Positions 1-9,960 of a stretch of 64,000 nucleotides of DNA are shown here, piece after piece. The notes under the pieces were generated by a model that was given only the letters and a program-made list of their open reading frames with translations, did not search any database and had not been told where the DNA came from. The stretch is taken from contig JARDYH010000002.1 in assembly GCA_029215795.1 (NCBI GenBank), positions 277,396,310 to 277,460,309 of the forward strand, in the 5' to 3' direction. The stretch is from Anniella stebbinsi (lineage: Eukaryota > Chordata > Lepidosauria > Squamata > Anniellidae). Every line of letters starts with the position of its first letter. Positions within the stretch are counted from its first letter, which is position 1. The position numbers and the translations under genes are program-made.

Positions 1-225
1 TCCTGGTGAAATTCCCTCTTCATCACAACTGTTAAAGTTGCAGGCACTATACTAGAGTGACCAGATACAAAAGAGGGCAGGGCCCCTGCAGCTTTAACTG
101 TTGTAATGAAAAGGGAATTTCACCAGGTACAAATTGTATACAAATGACGCCGGCTGAAATTCCCCTTTCTCTACAACTGTTAAAGTTACATGAGCCCTGT
201 CCTCCTTTTCATATGGTCAGCCTAT
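1..225. mobile_element. hAT-like foldback MITE, family A (cut by window start)
   Basis: The central and right parts match the full copies at 9163-9480 and 38617-38936. They include the internal TAGAGTGACCA-type terminus near 53, the inverted AACTTTAACTGTTGT / ACAACTGTTAAAGTT segments, and a right end of TGGTCAGCCTA at 215-225. The left part lies outside the window. It is non-coding; the short frames across it are incidental. Confidence 0.75.
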
Positions 226-1362
226 ACCTGGGGGCATTCCCAGGTGGAAGGCAACCTCTGATTGGTCACCGAAAGCTGGGCAAAGGGCAGGGGGAGGGCC
301 CAGTGAGCTGAATGGCTGCCAGAAAGCCCACACTGCCTCCTTCATGGGGATTACCTGCCACCATCCAGCAGCAGCAAAACTGCGGGGTTCTGCGGCAGTG
401 CGGCACCAAAGTGGCACTGTGAGACCAGGCTGCAGACCAGAAATAGACCAATTCATATATCTCTACCCCCAAATGTTCATGACTGTTCATTTTAGCATAT
501 GACCTTGGATACAGGTGCGGAGGCCAATAGCATCTGAGGTAATTCTTACCTCAGAAACTAAATGAAACCATTACAATCAGCAAGCAACAGTTAAAACAAA
601 ACATCAGATTTAATTCCTAGAGTTGTTTAGCTTCAGGGATTTGTGTATGTATGTGTGTGTGTGTTGTTTTAAAACAATAGCAGTATTAGAATTTTCATTA
701 AACCTTTTTCCTTTGCTGGCCTAGAAACAAGTGGCAAATTTCAGATAAGAACCCAAAGGCATGCACTAATGTCTTCCGTTTGGCACTGTGTTCGCTAGTA
801 GTCATAAATGTGTCAAAAGAATAATTAACTTTCTTTCAGGCATCACACAAAGGCTCCCTGTGGAACTTAAAAATCACATTTGTAGGATGAGATAGCTTGT
901 AAGAGAAACTCAACTATCATTACAAGATAGGCAAACGTTTTGACAAGCTTTACAACTGAGATTGTAAAAAAAAAAAAAAATTTGAATGAACTCCTTCATC
1001 AAAGCTATTTTTTCTATTCCAAAATAACTTGCAAAATGAACTTTCATCTTCCTTCAATTGACCATTTAAAGTAATAAGATAAAATAAAATAAAAATGATG
1101 GCCTTGAATATTATTTCAAAGCAGTTCCTTACATTAGAATGTAGTTAGCTGTGCTAAAATACATGCTTTACTTCAGCTTTTTATCTGCATAACTCTAAAG
1201 AATATTATTTCAAACAGGAAAGTGTGCCAGAGGGCTTTTACTCCAGGCTACAATTGTAAAAAGCAACCTTCTCTGTTAAGTTCATAGAATTCGTATCCTG
1301 CATTCTTCATTTCATTGCAATGGTCCAGGTCTCTCCACCACAGCATGGTCTTTGAAACCATT

Positions 1363-1364
<2 letters not shown>
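226..1364. other. no gene seen; unique AT-rich DNA
   Basis: I see only short low-complexity tracts here: a TG-rich run near 646-664, an A-run at 966-980 and AATAAAAT-type runs near 1078-1096. No domain-bearing frame, RNA gene or clear repeat end was found. Confidence 0.5.

Positions 1365-1401
<37 letters not shown>
1365..1401. repeat. (TG)n microsatellite
   Basis: An uninterrupted TG dinucleotide run. On the minus strand it reads as repeated Thr-His, which is not a protein feature. Confidence 0.95.
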
Positions 1402-1493
1402 AATTCATGACCTTTTAGGTAAAACAAATTCCATTTTGACTCATTGTCTTGCATGAGACTTATTTGTTATTTATAAGTTCAAGACTTTAAGAA

Positions 1494-1660
1494 CATAAGA
1501 AGTGCCATGTTGGGTCAGACCGAGGGCCCATTTAGTCCTGTTCGCACAGTGGTCAACTAGCTGTCGACCAGAGACCAACAAAACAGGACATGGTGCAACA
1601 GCACCCTCTCACCCATGTTCTCCAGCAACTGGTGCACACAGGCTTACTGCCTCTTAATAA
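1494..1660 (+). repeat. interspersed repeat, 'GAACATAAGAAG' family, 5' part
   Basis: It starts GAACATAAGAAGTGCCATG and continues with a GTCAGACC..GGCCCA segment, a CAGTGGTCAACTAG segment and CAGCAACTGGTG. Related sequence lies at 44455-44712 (+), which extends further 3', and at 61905-62058 (-). I recognise it as a common dispersed repeat of reptile genomes but cannot assign its class from sequence alone. Confidence 0.6.
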
Positions 1661-1956
1661 AATTTGTAGATATGACAGCTCTTCTTTTCTTAGGTTTTGC
1701 CTAGACAGTGCCAGTTACAAAACAATGTTCACATGTGCATAGTTACATGATACGTTGGAATGCAAAACAAGTTATTTGCATAATTATAATAAAGCAGAGG
1801 AGAAACTGATTTTTGTTCTGTTGACACTCAGCCACACATTTGCTACTGTTTAATTGGTGTACTATTTCTATATGTAGCTGGGGGTAACGTTTTATGAAGA
1901 ATATATGGAAGACTTAAATTTTAGTAGCTACGACCATGTTTCTATCCCAGAAAATA

Positions 1957-2262
1957 GGGTGGGCATGTGTGTCCTACTTTACTGAGGACAGTCCTCTCTT
2001 GGAAATTCTGTCCAGTTCCAAAACTGGTTTAAAGAGTCAGAACTATAAGGAGTGACAGTAGCAGTGGCCTTGAAGTTTCCCATCAACTGTTGGTACCTCC
2101 CCTTGGGTACACCAGTCACCTGCTCACAGGCTTTCCTTCTATGATGACAGGAATTGTATTTCTATTTGAAGTGCAATAATTATTTCTAAATGTGTGCCTA
2201 TACATATATTTTGCAAATCTGGGTCTACATTTTTGGTGACAGGTAACTGGCCATCTTACAAT
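1957..2262 (+). mobile_element. hAT-like MITE, family L (degenerate)
   Basis: The left end TAGGGTGGGCATGTGTGTCC resembles the TAGGGTGGCCAGGTGTCC terminus at 47218. The middle shares GTCCTACTTTACTGAGGACA and the CCATCAAC..TTGGTACC segment. It ends near GGTAACTGGCCATCTTA. Other copies are at 11108-11330 (fragments), 47218-47604 and 51966-52318. The flanks show no clear target duplication. Confidence 0.55.
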
Positions 2263-2651
2263 AAGTGCCAGCCCCACATTGGCAGCCATTTGCTCCATCG
2301 ATGGCCACACACCAAGGGTTGGATCCAACTGCGTGGTTCTGCCAGGAGAAGGGAAACCTCTGGTGGAATGGATTTCCCCTCCCCTTGCACCCTCCCCACC
2401 CTCCATCTGCTCAGGAGGATTGGGGGACACTCTAAAACAGATTTGCTGATGCATGGGGGGAGGCTGCAAAGGGAAGGAGAGGATAGAGAACTCCCATTTC
2501 ATGAGTGGAAGTCCCATTGTGCTTGTTCATGTTCCCTGAAGCAATGCAGTCCTCTTGGGTTAATCAAAATTAAAGTTAATTGCAGCATGAAAATGGTGCT
2601 TGAAGTTATTTGAATCATGCACTCCTGTTGTAGCAGGTAGCAGTATCTCCT
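2263..2651. other. no gene supported; overlapping opposed open frames
   Basis: Two overlapping frames of 133 codons (minus, 2116-2517) and 139 codons (plus, 2194-2613) cross this stretch on opposite strands. Neither has a recognisable domain, and both run into the family L repeat, so I treat them as chance. Confidence 0.5.
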
Positions 2652-2659
2652 CCCATAGG

Positions 2660-3035
2660 CAGGGCCATGCAGGGGGGCCAGTGGGGCCAGTTGGTCCGGG
2701 GCCCACGATTTTGAGGGGGCACTCCAACGAGGAGGTCCCTCCTAGCTTACGCTACTGCTTCCATAGCGTAAGTGGCCCATCGAGAAGCAAGGAGCCCACC
2801 TTGCGGAAAGAGCACAGAAGCCGTCCGTCATGAAATTCTGAATGTGAAGAAGTGATGTCTTACATCTTGAATAAAAGTGCTTCCCATTACCTTTTTTATA
2901 GATCGTTCTAGTTCATATATGTATTTAGCACTGAATCAGTGCCACTGATTAAAAAATACTTAATGAGCAGTTTGAAATAGGGGGGCACACACTTCCCATC
3001 TGGCCTGGGCATATGACCAGCGCTGCACGGCCCTG
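2660..3035. mobile_element. hAT MITE with perfect 8-bp target duplication
   Basis: The left end CAGGGCCATGCAGG and right end CTGCACGGCCCTG are inverted repeats with one mismatch over 13 bases. The element is flanked by identical 8-mers CCCATAGG at 2652-2659 and 3036-3043. An 8-bp duplication plus a CAG start is typical of hAT transposons. At 376 bp, with no transposase frame, it is non-autonomous. Confidence 0.85.
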
Positions 3036-3041
3036 CCCATA

Positions 3042-3172
3042 GGCCCTTTCTACACCATAGGGGTGTAGAGGGAGGGCGGGAGGGCAATCCCGGAAGTACC
3101 TAATACACACCATCGTTGCACAGGGATCAGCCTGGGGCTGTCCCAGGCAAATAGCCTGGTGTGGAAAGGGCC
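3042..3172. mobile_element. Harbinger-like MITE, family E, internally deleted copy
   Basis: The ends GGCCCTTTCTACACC and GGTGTGGAAAGGGCC are inverted repeats matching the GGCCATTTCTACAC termini of the full copies at 19788 and 24560. Internal sequence includes GGGAGGGCAATCCCGGAAGT, as in the full copies. At 131 bp against about 547 bp, it has lost most of its interior. The hAT element to its left inserted exactly at its left boundary. Confidence 0.75.
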
Positions 3173-3324
3173 TTGGTCTGGTAGAGATGGGAGATGCTGG
3201 GAGAACAAAGAATATCCAGGAAGAGGAACACTGAGAGTGTATGAACACCCCATATCAGGGCATTGTAGTCTCTAGCTTCATTGAGGATTTAGGCACCCCA
3301 GATGTGCACTCTCCTTGTCTCTAA

Positions 3325-3436
3325 TTCAGCCTTTCCCAACCTGGCACCCTCCAGATGTGTCAGACTGCAACTCCCATCATTCCCAGCCAGTCCAACACAT
3401 CTGGAAGGCACCAGGTTAGGAAAGGCTGCTCTAATA
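3325..3436. mobile_element. short palindromic hAT-like MITE (CTCCAGATGT family)
   Basis: The arms CCTTTCCCAACCTGGCACC and GGCACCAGGTTAGGAAAGG are inverted. CTCCAGATGTGTCAGACTGC and ACTCCCATCATTCCCAGCC lie inside. Related palindromes occur at 5561-5700, 15755-15878, 18705-18805, 34018-34252, 41290-41380 and 45058-45205. Confidence 0.65.
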
Positions 3437-4797
3437 ATTCTCCATAAAATACAGACAGCAGCATGAGGCCACGTTGCTGCTCCAGTGAAAAGTCTGCCCT
3501 GCAGCAAGTAGAAACCACTGGCCAATTAATTTCAAGGAGGAAGTGAAGTAGGATGTTCAGTACCATTTTCCCACTGAAAACAATGAGCTTTGTCTGGATT
3601 ATGTCTGTTTTTCACTTTATTTTTCAAGACCAGTATGTGATATAAGATTAATTAGTAAATAAACTGCAGCTATTTTTCTCACATCCCAGTTATAAAGTAA
3701 ACTATTTTGTTTATTTTACATCTTCGGGTAACTCTCGTTCATTGTGTACTATGAACATCCTTCATTCTAAAGAAACTATATACACACACAACACTTGATT
3801 TAAGGGGTTAACAATCTATTTTCCATTATGCTCAATTTCCATTTAGCCCACATGAACTCATTCATAAACTTATCCTTTTCACACATGATGCTCATCTAAG
3901 GAACATGTTCATTATAAGTAGGTAATGCTCCTGAACCTAAAAATAGCAGCTGTTTTTCAGCCTTTTCTCTGAATTCTTAGCATCAAAACCATTGCAGAAA
4001 TCTGCATTTTGGTGATTGGGGAAATCATGGAAACGCATCTCTTTGGAATGTGACAGACAGTTACCCCATTCATCTTGCAAGGAAGACTGGACACAACCCC
4101 CATTAAGAAAATAGGAATCTATGTAGAATATAGGTCAGAGTATTTGTGTATCTAGCTGTACTATTTCAGTCCACAGGTTCTGTTGATGTTGCTCCAACTA
4201 GGAACAGATCGAAACTGAGCCTTAAGTAGCAGCACTAGGCTGGTTGGGTCTGCTGAGGCTTTGTCTATTAAAGTGGCCTGGATTGTTCTAGTAGCCTCTG
4301 GCTGTGATGGTATAGGAATGGCCATTGCAAAGGAGTGTCCTCATGGCCACAGTCCTCAGAGTTCAAAGCTCATGAGCAACCACCTCTGGATGTAGGGGAG
4401 CTGATGCCTAGGATCTTTCTGGAAGCGAAAGGTCCTGGGGAGGTTCCACCTCCTTGTGATGCCTTTCCATGACTGAATCCTCTTCTTGAACTGTTAACTG
4501 CGGAGCCTCTTCTGAGGACAAGAGGTCAGGTCCTTCTGAGGGTGACGGTTCAGGGTCCTGGTCTGTGACACTAGCGCAGTATTGCCTACTCTGACTGGTG
4601 GAGGTCTTCCAGGGTCTCAGGCAGAGGTCCTTCCCATCATCTGGAATTCAGTTAACTCAGGAGTAAGGAACCTTTTTTATATATTGGAGCCTGCATTCCC
4701 TTGGGGGAAATCTGTTGGGGGAATGCAGGTTAGCAGAGTATGCTGGCAGTGAAGCCAGTGGTGGCAGACCCCATTACCACAAGTGGGCAGGAACACC
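3437..4797. other. no gene or repeat recognised
   Basis: About 1.4 kb without a recognisable coding domain, repeat terminus or RNA gene. The composition changes from AT-rich (to about 4150) to mixed. Confidence 0.4.
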
Positions 4798-4850
4798 ACA
4801 GCTCTCTCTCCCTCTCTCCCCCCCTCTCTGCCTCTCTCTCCCCACCCAGC
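4798..4850. repeat. CT-rich low-complexity tract
   Basis: A pyrimidine run made of CTCTCTC and CCC blocks. The Ser/Leu/Pro-rich and Arg/Glu/Gly-rich open frames crossing it are artefacts of this tract. Confidence 0.9.
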
Positions 4851-5560
4851 AGCCTGCTGCAGGAGGGACAGATTTGATCTTGCCTGTGGCATGTATTTGT
4901 TGAATGCAGAAGGTGTTGACATTAGGCCAAGGACCACACCTTCTGCACACACAACATGTGCTTCACCATGAAACTATGGCTCCTCCCCAAGAACCCTTCA
5001 TCTACCAGCCAGTTCTCCCCTGCAATGCCTCTAATCTCCACATTTGTCTTAGTTCCATGCTCAGGTAACCTCAGGTAACCACATTTGTTGTAATATCCAT
5101 CCAAGCAACACAAAGGGACAGCCCTGCTTTTAGCTTCATCCATAGAACTCCACCACACATCTTCAGTTCATTGGGTTGCAATCAGAGATCTGTGAGCCAA
5201 ATTCCAGTCCCAGAATACAGCATTCTGGCTCCAACAAATGGAAAGGAGGGATTTCCCCCAATTCCCTTTCCCACTGCATCACCAGACCCTGTCCAGAGAA
5301 TTGGGAGACCTCTAAAATAACATGGGAAGTGGCATGGGGGGGAGGAGAGGGAAGGGGTGAAATGGGAGAATATCACTTGTCCTCTTCCATTCACAGAAGT
5401 CTCTGCTGGATCCAACTGCTTTCCATGAATGGAAGGACTTCAAGTAGCAGAAGGATACATTTGGATCCAACCCACAGTTTTGTTTTCATTCTGATGGACA
5501 GCTGCAGGTATCAGCAGTAAGGGGATACAGTTAGACATATGAAGTTCTAGAATTTCTAAA

Positions 5561-5700
5561 GCAGGAGTGGGCAACTTGTGACCCTCTAGAAGTTTTGGCC
5601 TACAACTCCCATCATCCCTCATTGGCAATGCAGGCTAGGGTTGATTGGAGTTGTAGGTCAAAACACCTGGAGACCATTGGTCACCCACCCCCATTCTAAG
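5561..5700. mobile_element. short palindromic hAT-like MITE (CTCCAGATGT family)
   Basis: The arms GAGTGGGCAACTTGTGACCC and the GGTCACCCACCCCCATTC region are inverted. TTTTGGCCTACAACTCCCAT and GGAGTTGTAGGTCAAAAC form the inner arms. Confidence 0.7.
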
Positions 5701-6534
5701 AATAAGTTTCTAAAACAAATTATACAGTTCCAAATATTTACTTCAGACTCTACTGTCTCTTAAACACTACTTCATAATGGCTAGGAATTAGAATAGGGAA
5801 TTCTTTGTAAAGAGCATTGAAAACAGCAACTCTAAAAGTCATTTGGGGAAAATAACTTTGTATGTATTCCTGCCCATTTAATCATAGTCTTATTATTCAT
5901 TTCCTATTGTTCTTGTAATTACAGAAGATTTTATCCTGCAGCAAGATAATTTTTAGACTTTCATTTTTAAAAGTCATTTGTATTAATTAAGATGGAACAA
6001 ACTTATTATTGTTCTGCTTTAACGACATCCATTTTAAAAATGTATGAGCACACAGCGAAGCGGCTTGACTTTCTGACTTCAAAGGAGTGAATTCAATAGG
6101 AAGCGAGTATGCAGCTTGTCATGGAAAACAAATAACACATCCATACAATGACACATACATACTAACACAGACATTTAAGCTACTGTTGTCATTATTTACA
6201 AGCATGGATGTCACCACCAGCACAGACAACAGCCAAGTTCATAACATCTAATATATAACCGTCATCCACTTTTCATTTACAAATCAGTCATTCATTTGAC
6301 AGTTTGTTACTGTGTGTTTATATGTCTGTCTGTCTGTCTGTCTGCATTTCAAAGATTAAAAAAAAGAATCAATACAACATGCTAAGCAGTTAAAATGTAT
6401 AGTATAATCAAACCCACCCTAATCACTTAAGCATTTTATTTAAAACAGAGACGTATCCAATGATATCAAAACTGAACATGTACCAAACAAAGTAAAAGGC
6501 CCTATAGTACAAAGAATGCATAAAACATTTATTT
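5701..6534. other. no gene seen; contains (TCTG)n at 6323-6344
   Basis: AT-rich unique DNA. The only structured feature is a (TGTC)n tetranucleotide run of about five to six units at 6323-6344. Confidence 0.5.
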
Positions 6535-6625
6535 ATATCCTGCCTGACAGGACAAGATCCTACCAAGGCAGCTCACAGGTAAAACAATAATACGTCAATA
6601 AAAATTATATTAAAATAACAAATTG
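6535..6625 (-). mobile_element. LINE 3'-tail fragment
   Basis: Read on the minus strand, a segment like CTGCCTTGGTAGGATC is followed by a GGCAGGATATAAATA-type end. This is the arrangement of old CR1/L2-group LINE 3' ends. Short and diverged. Confidence 0.45.
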
Positions 6626-7030
6626 TTAGGATCTGTCCTACAGGGCAGTTGATGGTATAAAGCCCTGTGGGGAGAAGAAGCAACAGTCCAGCCAGAGCAG
6701 GGGGCCTGAGGTGATTTTTGCCTGTCTTCTGCCTCTCTCTACTGGGATCATTCTCACCACTAAGGTTTTGCTGCAGTAAAGAAGCCTCACTGATTTGGGT
6801 GTCCTGTATCCGTTTGCCAGTGTGTGTGTGCTAGAAGGATTGGGGGTCATGACAGGGTAGTTGGAAGTACTGGTCCTGGGGCGGGGAGCGAAGGACAATC
6901 CAGTTGGAGCAGGGGCTGAGGTGATCCTCCTCTCCCTGCCTGCCTGCCTCACTCTCGTGTGTGTGTGTGTTTGAAACCAGAGGGTGGGGGAGAAAGGGAG
7001 GGAGAGAGATGGATATCTCTTTATCTATCT

Positions 7031-7560
7031 TAGGGTGATCATATGGAAAGGAGGACAGGGCTCCTGTATCTTTAAGAGTTGTATAGAAAAGGGAATTTCA
7101 ACAGGTATCATTTGTATGCATGCAGTACCTGGTGAAATTCCCTCTTCATCTCAACAGTTAAAGCTGCAAGAGCCCTGCCCTCTTTTGCATTTGGTCACTC
7201 TAGCTTTAACTGTTGTGATGAAGAGGGAATTTCAGACACCTCATCCCAGAAGTCTTGCGAGACTTGAGATTTCTGGGAGAGGTAGGGAAGCCAATTGCTC
7301 CCCCCTGCACCAATCGAGGCCTGAAAGGCCTCTTAATGCCTGCATTAATGCTTGTATGCACAGATATTCCCCAGCTGGGCTAATGGGTGGCCGATCTGAG
7401 CACTTCTCAGAGGCCCAGAAAATGTGCACCCTTCTCCCCTCCCTGCCCCCTCTCATGCCTTTCCCAGACCTTTAATTTTTTCTTTTAAAAAATCCTGGAC
7501 CCCCCTGAGGGAGTGAAACCACAAACATGTCCAGGCAAAACCAGACAGTTGGTCACTCTA
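7031..7560. mobile_element. composite hAT-like element (family A unit joined to K-like end)
   Basis: 7031-7202 is a complete 172-bp unit of family A with termini TAGGGTGATCA and TGGTCACTCTA. A second partial A arm (GCTTTAACTGTTGTGATGAA) follows at once. The right edge at 7560 again ends TTGGTCACTCTA. Its inner sequence, read on the minus strand (CTGGTTTTGCCTGGACATG), resembles the left end of the K element at 9961. Non-coding. Confidence 0.6.
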
Positions 7561-8356
7561 AACACAACAGTTTACTAATGTATTAAAACAAGCAAATTAC
7601 AATGACAGGTATTTAGTCAATAGAGCTGAGTGGTACAAAGGCATTAAAAGAAAATAAAAGTTGCCAAATGGAAGTCCTTTATACTAGCTGCATTTAAGCT
7701 TTCCCTTACTGCTTCTTCCTTATGCTCTCATCCTTTCCTGACACTTTTCTGTCTGGCTTTCTCTCAGTCTTCTACACCCTCTTCCCCCAAAACCAAAAGT
7801 AGTTTTCCAACTTTGAAGAAACAAAACTGAACTGGAGAAATGAAACTACTATTCTCAGGGATATCCCATCTCAGCACAAAAAAAAACCAAAAAAAAAAAC
7901 CCCAGGCCTCTAATCCTAACTTTATTGCCTTGCCAATGCAGGCCTCAAATCTCCTCACCATCTATCTATCATCTATCTACGTTCACACAGGGACGCCTCA
8001 AAGGGCCTATCCTTGGGGATGCAATGGTGTTGTAAAAATCTGAACAGATCTATGATTTTCACCCCAAAACACGTCCATTTCCCTTACACGCACCTAACAC
8101 ACACCTAACACACATCCTACACGTGTCTCCTGACTGTTTCCCTGACACTGCCCCCTCCTGCACACACTCACACACTCACAAGCACACTTCAGCCCCGTCT
8201 CAAATTGCCCAGAAATAGCTGAAACCTTCCTTTTCCCCTCCCTGCCTGAGTGCCATTCCGCTTGAGTAAGAAGTGAAAGTGGCGAAAGGCAGATATGATC
8301 CAGGCTCTTTCATGTAGTTAACAGTTTACTTTGCAGGAACACTTTGTATCCACTTT
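7561..8356. other. no gene recognised
   Basis: Unique DNA with A-rich tracts (7878-7900), a CTATCTATCATCTATCT run at 7962-7978 and CACAC-rich sequence near 8160-8190. No supported frame. Confidence 0.45.
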
Positions 8357-8791
8357 TGTAAGAGAGCCTAGCTCAGTTGCAGCCATGGTGCAAGGATCAA
8401 AGAAATGGAGAGAAAGTGTTTCCTTCTTCTTCCCGGCTTGCCTTTTAGCTGCCTCTAAGCGGGAAAACACTCTCAGGTAAATGGCTCCAGAGGCCAGGAG
8501 ACATGTGCAGGCTGGGTGACTCATAGAGGTATGAGTATACCTGAGTGATGTCATCGACAGTATGCCCATATAAGGAATGTATGACCATGTAGGGAAACCA
8601 AGTTCACGCCGAAAATCAAATGAATACCTCTGAGTTTCAAAGAGTAATGGTGACAGATAAACGGCTCCCGGGCACGATCCACCAAAACATGCCCTCTTAC
8701 CCAGTCTACTCGGGAGTAGCAGTAGCCGAAAATGATGTTTTTGGGGCTGTAAACCAATGGGATGAGGGCTAATGTCATGTGACACCTGAAG

Positions 8792-8799
8792 TATAAAAG
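8792..8799 (+). promoter_or_regulatory. TATA box of probable LTR promoter
   Basis: TATAAAAG lies 34 bp downstream of a CCAAT box (8754-8758) and about 75 bp upstream of AATAAA (8874-8879). This is the spacing of a U3/R boundary in a short-R retroviral LTR. Confidence 0.45.
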
Positions 8800-8873
8800 T
8801 ATTTGTTTGAACCTTGGCGCGGGGTGACTCTGGAAGGCAGCAAGAGCGCCCAGTGGTCACCTATTCTGCGCAG

Positions 8874-8879
8874 AATAAA
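8874..8879 (+). terminator. polyadenylation signal of probable LTR
   Basis: AATAAA lies just before a likely cleavage zone. A T/G-containing tail (GGTCTTTCGTCAAGTGTTT) follows at 8902-8920. Confidence 0.4.
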
Positions 8880-9162
8880 ATTAGTTTCCAAAGCTTCAAG
8901 AGGTCTTTCGTCAAGTGTTTCATATCTGGACACTTGAGAATAGCATAATTTATGCAACAAAGGCATTGTTGGTGCTAAATATTTAAGGAGAGGAGGGCCT
9001 ACACACAAGGATTCAAACAAAGGTGCTATTCAAAGAACTTCCAAGAACAACCCTATTCTGAATCCTCGCAACATCTGAGTCTATCCACACAAAATCACCA
9101 CTGAAAGTGCTGCTTTGGGCACGCCCCCAGAATGGTAGTTCAGTGCAAGTAGTTCAGTAAGT

Positions 9163-9480
9163 TAGGCTGACCAGATAAAATCCAGGTCAGGGCTCATGTA
9201 ACTTTAACAGTTGTAGAGAAAAGGGAATTTCAGCCAGTTTCTTTTGTATGCAATTAGTTCCTGGTGAAATCCCTCTTCATCACAACAGTTAAAGGTGTAG
9301 GCACTATACTAGAGTGACCACATACAAAAGAAGGCAGGGCCCCTGCAACTTTAACTGTTGTGATGAAGAGGGAATTTCACCAGGAACTAATTGCATACAA
9401 ATGACACTGGCTGAATTCCCTTTTCTCTACAACTGTTAAAGTTACATGAGCCCTGACCTGGATTTTATTTGGTCACCCTA
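9163..9480. mobile_element. hAT-like foldback MITE, family A, full length
   Basis: The outer termini are TAGGCTGACCAGATAAA and TTTATTTGGTCACCCTA. The left part (9163-9309) is the reverse complement of most of the right part (9310-9480), so the element is a head-to-head dimer. An internal TAGAGTGACCA terminus sits at 9310-9320. Flanking 8-mers CAGTAAGT and GTGTAAGT match at 6 of 8 positions, consistent with a decayed hAT duplication. No coding capacity. Confidence 0.8.
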
Positions 9481-9589
9481 GTGTAAGTGACATTTAAAAT
9501 CAATTTTGTGTTTGTCAGAGCTTTCAATGAATGCTGCTCTCTGCATCTGTCAACTAGTTTGTTCTAATTGTGGTCATGGGATTTTAATG

Positions 9590-9681
9590 TCAAGGGTTTT
9601 AATTTGTTGCAAACTGCCTTAAGGATCTATTATGATGAAAAGGCAGGATATAAATGTTTTAATACCAATCAATCAATCAAA
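9590..9681 (+). mobile_element. LINE 3'-tail fragment with (CAAT)n
   Basis: AACTGCCTTAAGGATC..AAAAGGCAGGATATAAATG is followed by AATACC(AATC)n. This is the layout of a CR1/L2-group 3' end with a short tandem tail. Confidence 0.55.
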
Positions 9682-9960
9682 TTTAAATCGGTTAAATGTG
9701 CTTCCGATTAAATGTGCTTTGGCTTAGCTTTATAAAATACAAAACACATTGCAACAAACTTTAGCTTGTCAGAGGAAAATAAATAATCTCAGTTTTATAG
9801 TCCTATGCTATGAAAGGTGGGTGGATATTTCTTACATAATGTTAGGTCTGAAATTGTTTGGTTATTGAGCATCTTGTACCAGCTGTCCCTTCATGGTTAG
9901 AGAGTTAGGTATTGCCTGCATAACCAGTGATCCACCAAGGCAAAGACAGTTAACTATGGG

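Larger units (their letters stand above)
8357..8932 (+). mobile_element. probable solo retroviral LTR
   Basis: The sequence has the ordered signals of an LTR: a CCAAT box at 8754-8758, a TATAAAAG box at 8792-8799, and a polyadenylation signal AATAAA at 8874-8879, about 80 bp after the TATA box. A short tail ends GGACA at 8932. If it starts at TGTAAGAG (8357), it is 576 bp, begins TG and ends CA, and is flanked by CTTT/CTTG, a near 4-bp duplication. No second LTR and no gag, pol or env frame lies nearby, so a solo LTR is the simplest reading. The boundaries are tentative. The 180-codon minus-strand frame across it is not considered real. Confidence 0.45.

Noticed and set aside
2116..2613. opposed frames of 133 and 139 codons
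   Set aside because: They overlap on opposite strands, extend into a family L repeat, and have no domain.
8318..8860. 180-codon minus-strand open frame
   Set aside because: It lies inside the probable LTR, antisense to its promoter signals, with no recognisable domain.
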